DNA from: Mollicutes bacterium
GTDB lineage: Bacteria; Bacillota_I; Bacilli_A; Izemoplasmatales; Izemoplasmataceae
Assembly (NCBI GenBank): GCA_003559585.1
Contig: PWKX01000174.1
Coordinates: forward strand, 1 to 6,678
DNA: 6,678 bases
Reading direction: 5' to 3'
Shown here one piece after another: positions 6,091 to 6,678 of the stretch; within the stretch, counting starts at the first letter, position 1, and each line of letters starts with the position of its first letter. The notes under the pieces were generated by a model that saw only the letters and a program-made list of their open reading frames with translations, was not told the origin of the DNA and did not search any database. Position numbers and translations under genes: made by a program.

Positions 6091-6178
6091 AAAAACATGA
6101 TAACACGTGAACAACACCTTTTATTGAACGTTGAATCCTCAATATTTAGGTTAAATCCGTGTGTTATCATGTTTTTTA
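6089..6178. terminator. Two-way terminator between convergent genes, long stem and large loop
   Basis: Arms 6090-6106 (AAAAAACATGATAACAC) and 6161-6177 (GTGTTATCATGTTTTTT) pair perfectly over 17 bp, and in RNA three more pairs (G-U, U-G, G-C) extend it inward. T-runs close the hairpin on both strands (six T at 6172-6177 on +; seven A at 6089-6095, read as T on -), so it can end both the DUF624 and HD-GYP transcripts. Both stop codons (6088-6090 on +, 6176-6178 on -) lie at its ends. The 48-nt loop is unusually large and can itself fold: ACCT/AGGT (6116-6119/6148-6151) and ATTGA/TCAAT (6123-6127/6139-6143). Confidence 0.85.
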
Positions 6179-6678
6179 TATGGTTATTAATTGATGCTCA
6201 ATGATATGAATCATCGCTTCTGTGACCTTTGGGTCAAACTGTGTGCCTTTAGAGCGCTGCAATTCTTTTATGATTGCTTCTGGTGATTTCCCTTTACTAT
6301 AAGGTCTTTCTTCTGCCATCGTTGCCACCGCATCAGCCACGGCAAGTACACGACCACCCATACTAATGGCTTCTTGGCGTTTGCCACTTGGATAGCCTTT
6401 CCCGTTATACCATTCGTGGTGGTCGATCATCATCGCTGCAATGCTCTGCATCGCTTCAGAGGAAGCCAGGACTTGATACCCGTAATTGACATGTTGCTTG
6501 ATGTGTTCATACTCATCATTAGATAACTTGGATGGTTTGTTTAATACCGTATCATCTACACCCATTTTACCAATATCATGCAACAAACCTGCCCAGTAAA
6601 TGGTATCAACCTGTTGGGCGTCAAGTTTTAATGTTTTAGCAAGTGTCTGTGCGATATGTGCCACCACTTCACTATGAT
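6176..6678 (-). CDS. HD-GYP domain protein, probable cyclic-di-GMP phosphodiesterase, 5'-truncated
   Basis: HD-GYP domains hydrolyse cyclic-di-GMP, lowering this second messenger. The visible 166 residues form nearly the whole domain. From the first full codon (6676), HSEVVAHIA gives His1; WAGLLHDIGK gives His33, Asp34 and Lys37; His62 follows in KQHVNYG; DHHEWYNGKGYP holds His86, His87 and the GYP signature (94-96); and VADAV gives Asp115. ERPYSKGKSPEA and GTQFDPKV are typical of the C-terminal helices. All metal ligands in the visible part are present, so catalysis is likely. The frame stays open to the right edge; a GTG at 6667 falls after the conserved His1, so it is not the start. Any N-terminal sensor, receiver, GAF or membrane domain lies outside the window. 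It converges with the DUF624 gene and shares its terminator. Activity on cyclic-di-GMP rather than another cyclic dinucleotide is inferred from the family. Confidence 0.93.
   Translation of the reverse strand, partial: HSEVVAHIAQTLAKTLKLDAQQVDTIYWAGLLHDIGKMGVDDTVLNKPSKLSNDEYEHIKQHVNYGYQVLASSEAMQSIAAMMIDHHEWYNGKGYPSGKRQEAISMGGRVLAVADAVATMAEERPYSKGKSPEAIIKELQRSKGTQFDPKVTEAMIHIIEHQLITI

Noticed and set aside
6088..6180. Small transposon-like element (MITE) at the convergent junction
   Set aside because: The arms are 17 bp inverted repeats, but I find no target-site duplication at the exact arm ends (left TA, right AT), and the arms include both genes' stop codons, which fits a terminator better. 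Genome copy number would decide.

Overview
The window is a compact, gene-dense stretch of a low-GC bacterial chromosome. Gram-positive signals dominate: strong Shine-Dalgarno sequences (AAGGAGG, GGAGGG, AAAGGGAGG), TTGACA/TATAAT-type promoters, extended -10 boxes, and hairpin terminators with T-runs. The proteins look like Bacillota or wall-less relatives. My best guess is the Bacillota/Mycoplasmatota boundary (Acholeplasmatales- or Izemoplasmatales-like), but this is an impression from protein style and base composition, not a demonstrated placement. The Trp codons I checked are all TGG and one gene ends in TGA, so the standard code (table 11) fits and the Mycoplasma code (UGA = Trp) is unlikely.

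Layout. (1) 1-1323 (+): the 3' part of a nicotinate phosphoribosyltransferase gene (pncB), cut by the left edge; it contains two long perfect palindromes. (2) 1392-1889 (+): thiol peroxidase (tpx), an atypical 2-Cys peroxiredoxin. (3) 1974-3866 (+): the chaperone HtpG (bacterial Hsp90), complete. (4) 3942-5513 (+): an amidohydrolase of the YtcJ-like Amidohydro_3 group, substrate unknown. (5) 5500-6090 (+): a DUF624/YesL-like membrane protein overlapping the amidohydrolase by 14 bases. (6) 6176-6678 (-): the C-terminal HD-GYP domain of a probable cyclic-di-GMP phosphodiesterase, convergent with gene 5 and cut by the right edge.

Regulatory layout. The intergenic gaps before tpx, htpG and the amidohydrolase are only 68, 84 and 75 bases. 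Each packs the upstream gene's terminator, a recognisable promoter and a short leader (about 17-25 nt) into that space. So tpx and htpG are probably single-gene units, and the amidohydrolase and DUF624 genes form a translationally coupled two-gene operon. The gap before tpx is the most unusual: one inverted repeat appears to be the pncB terminator, its loop carries the tpx -10 box, and its 3' arm carries the tpx ribosome binding site. Between the convergent genes at the right, a long stem acts as a probable two-way terminator and includes both stop codons.

Functionally this is mostly housekeeping and stress physiology: NAD salvage, peroxide detoxification, protein folding, an uncharacterised hydrolase with a membrane partner, and second-messenger turnover. 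I see no mobile element, phage gene, CRISPR array, tRNA or rRNA, and no clear new multi-gene system. The main points of interest are the nested regulatory architecture and the palindromes.
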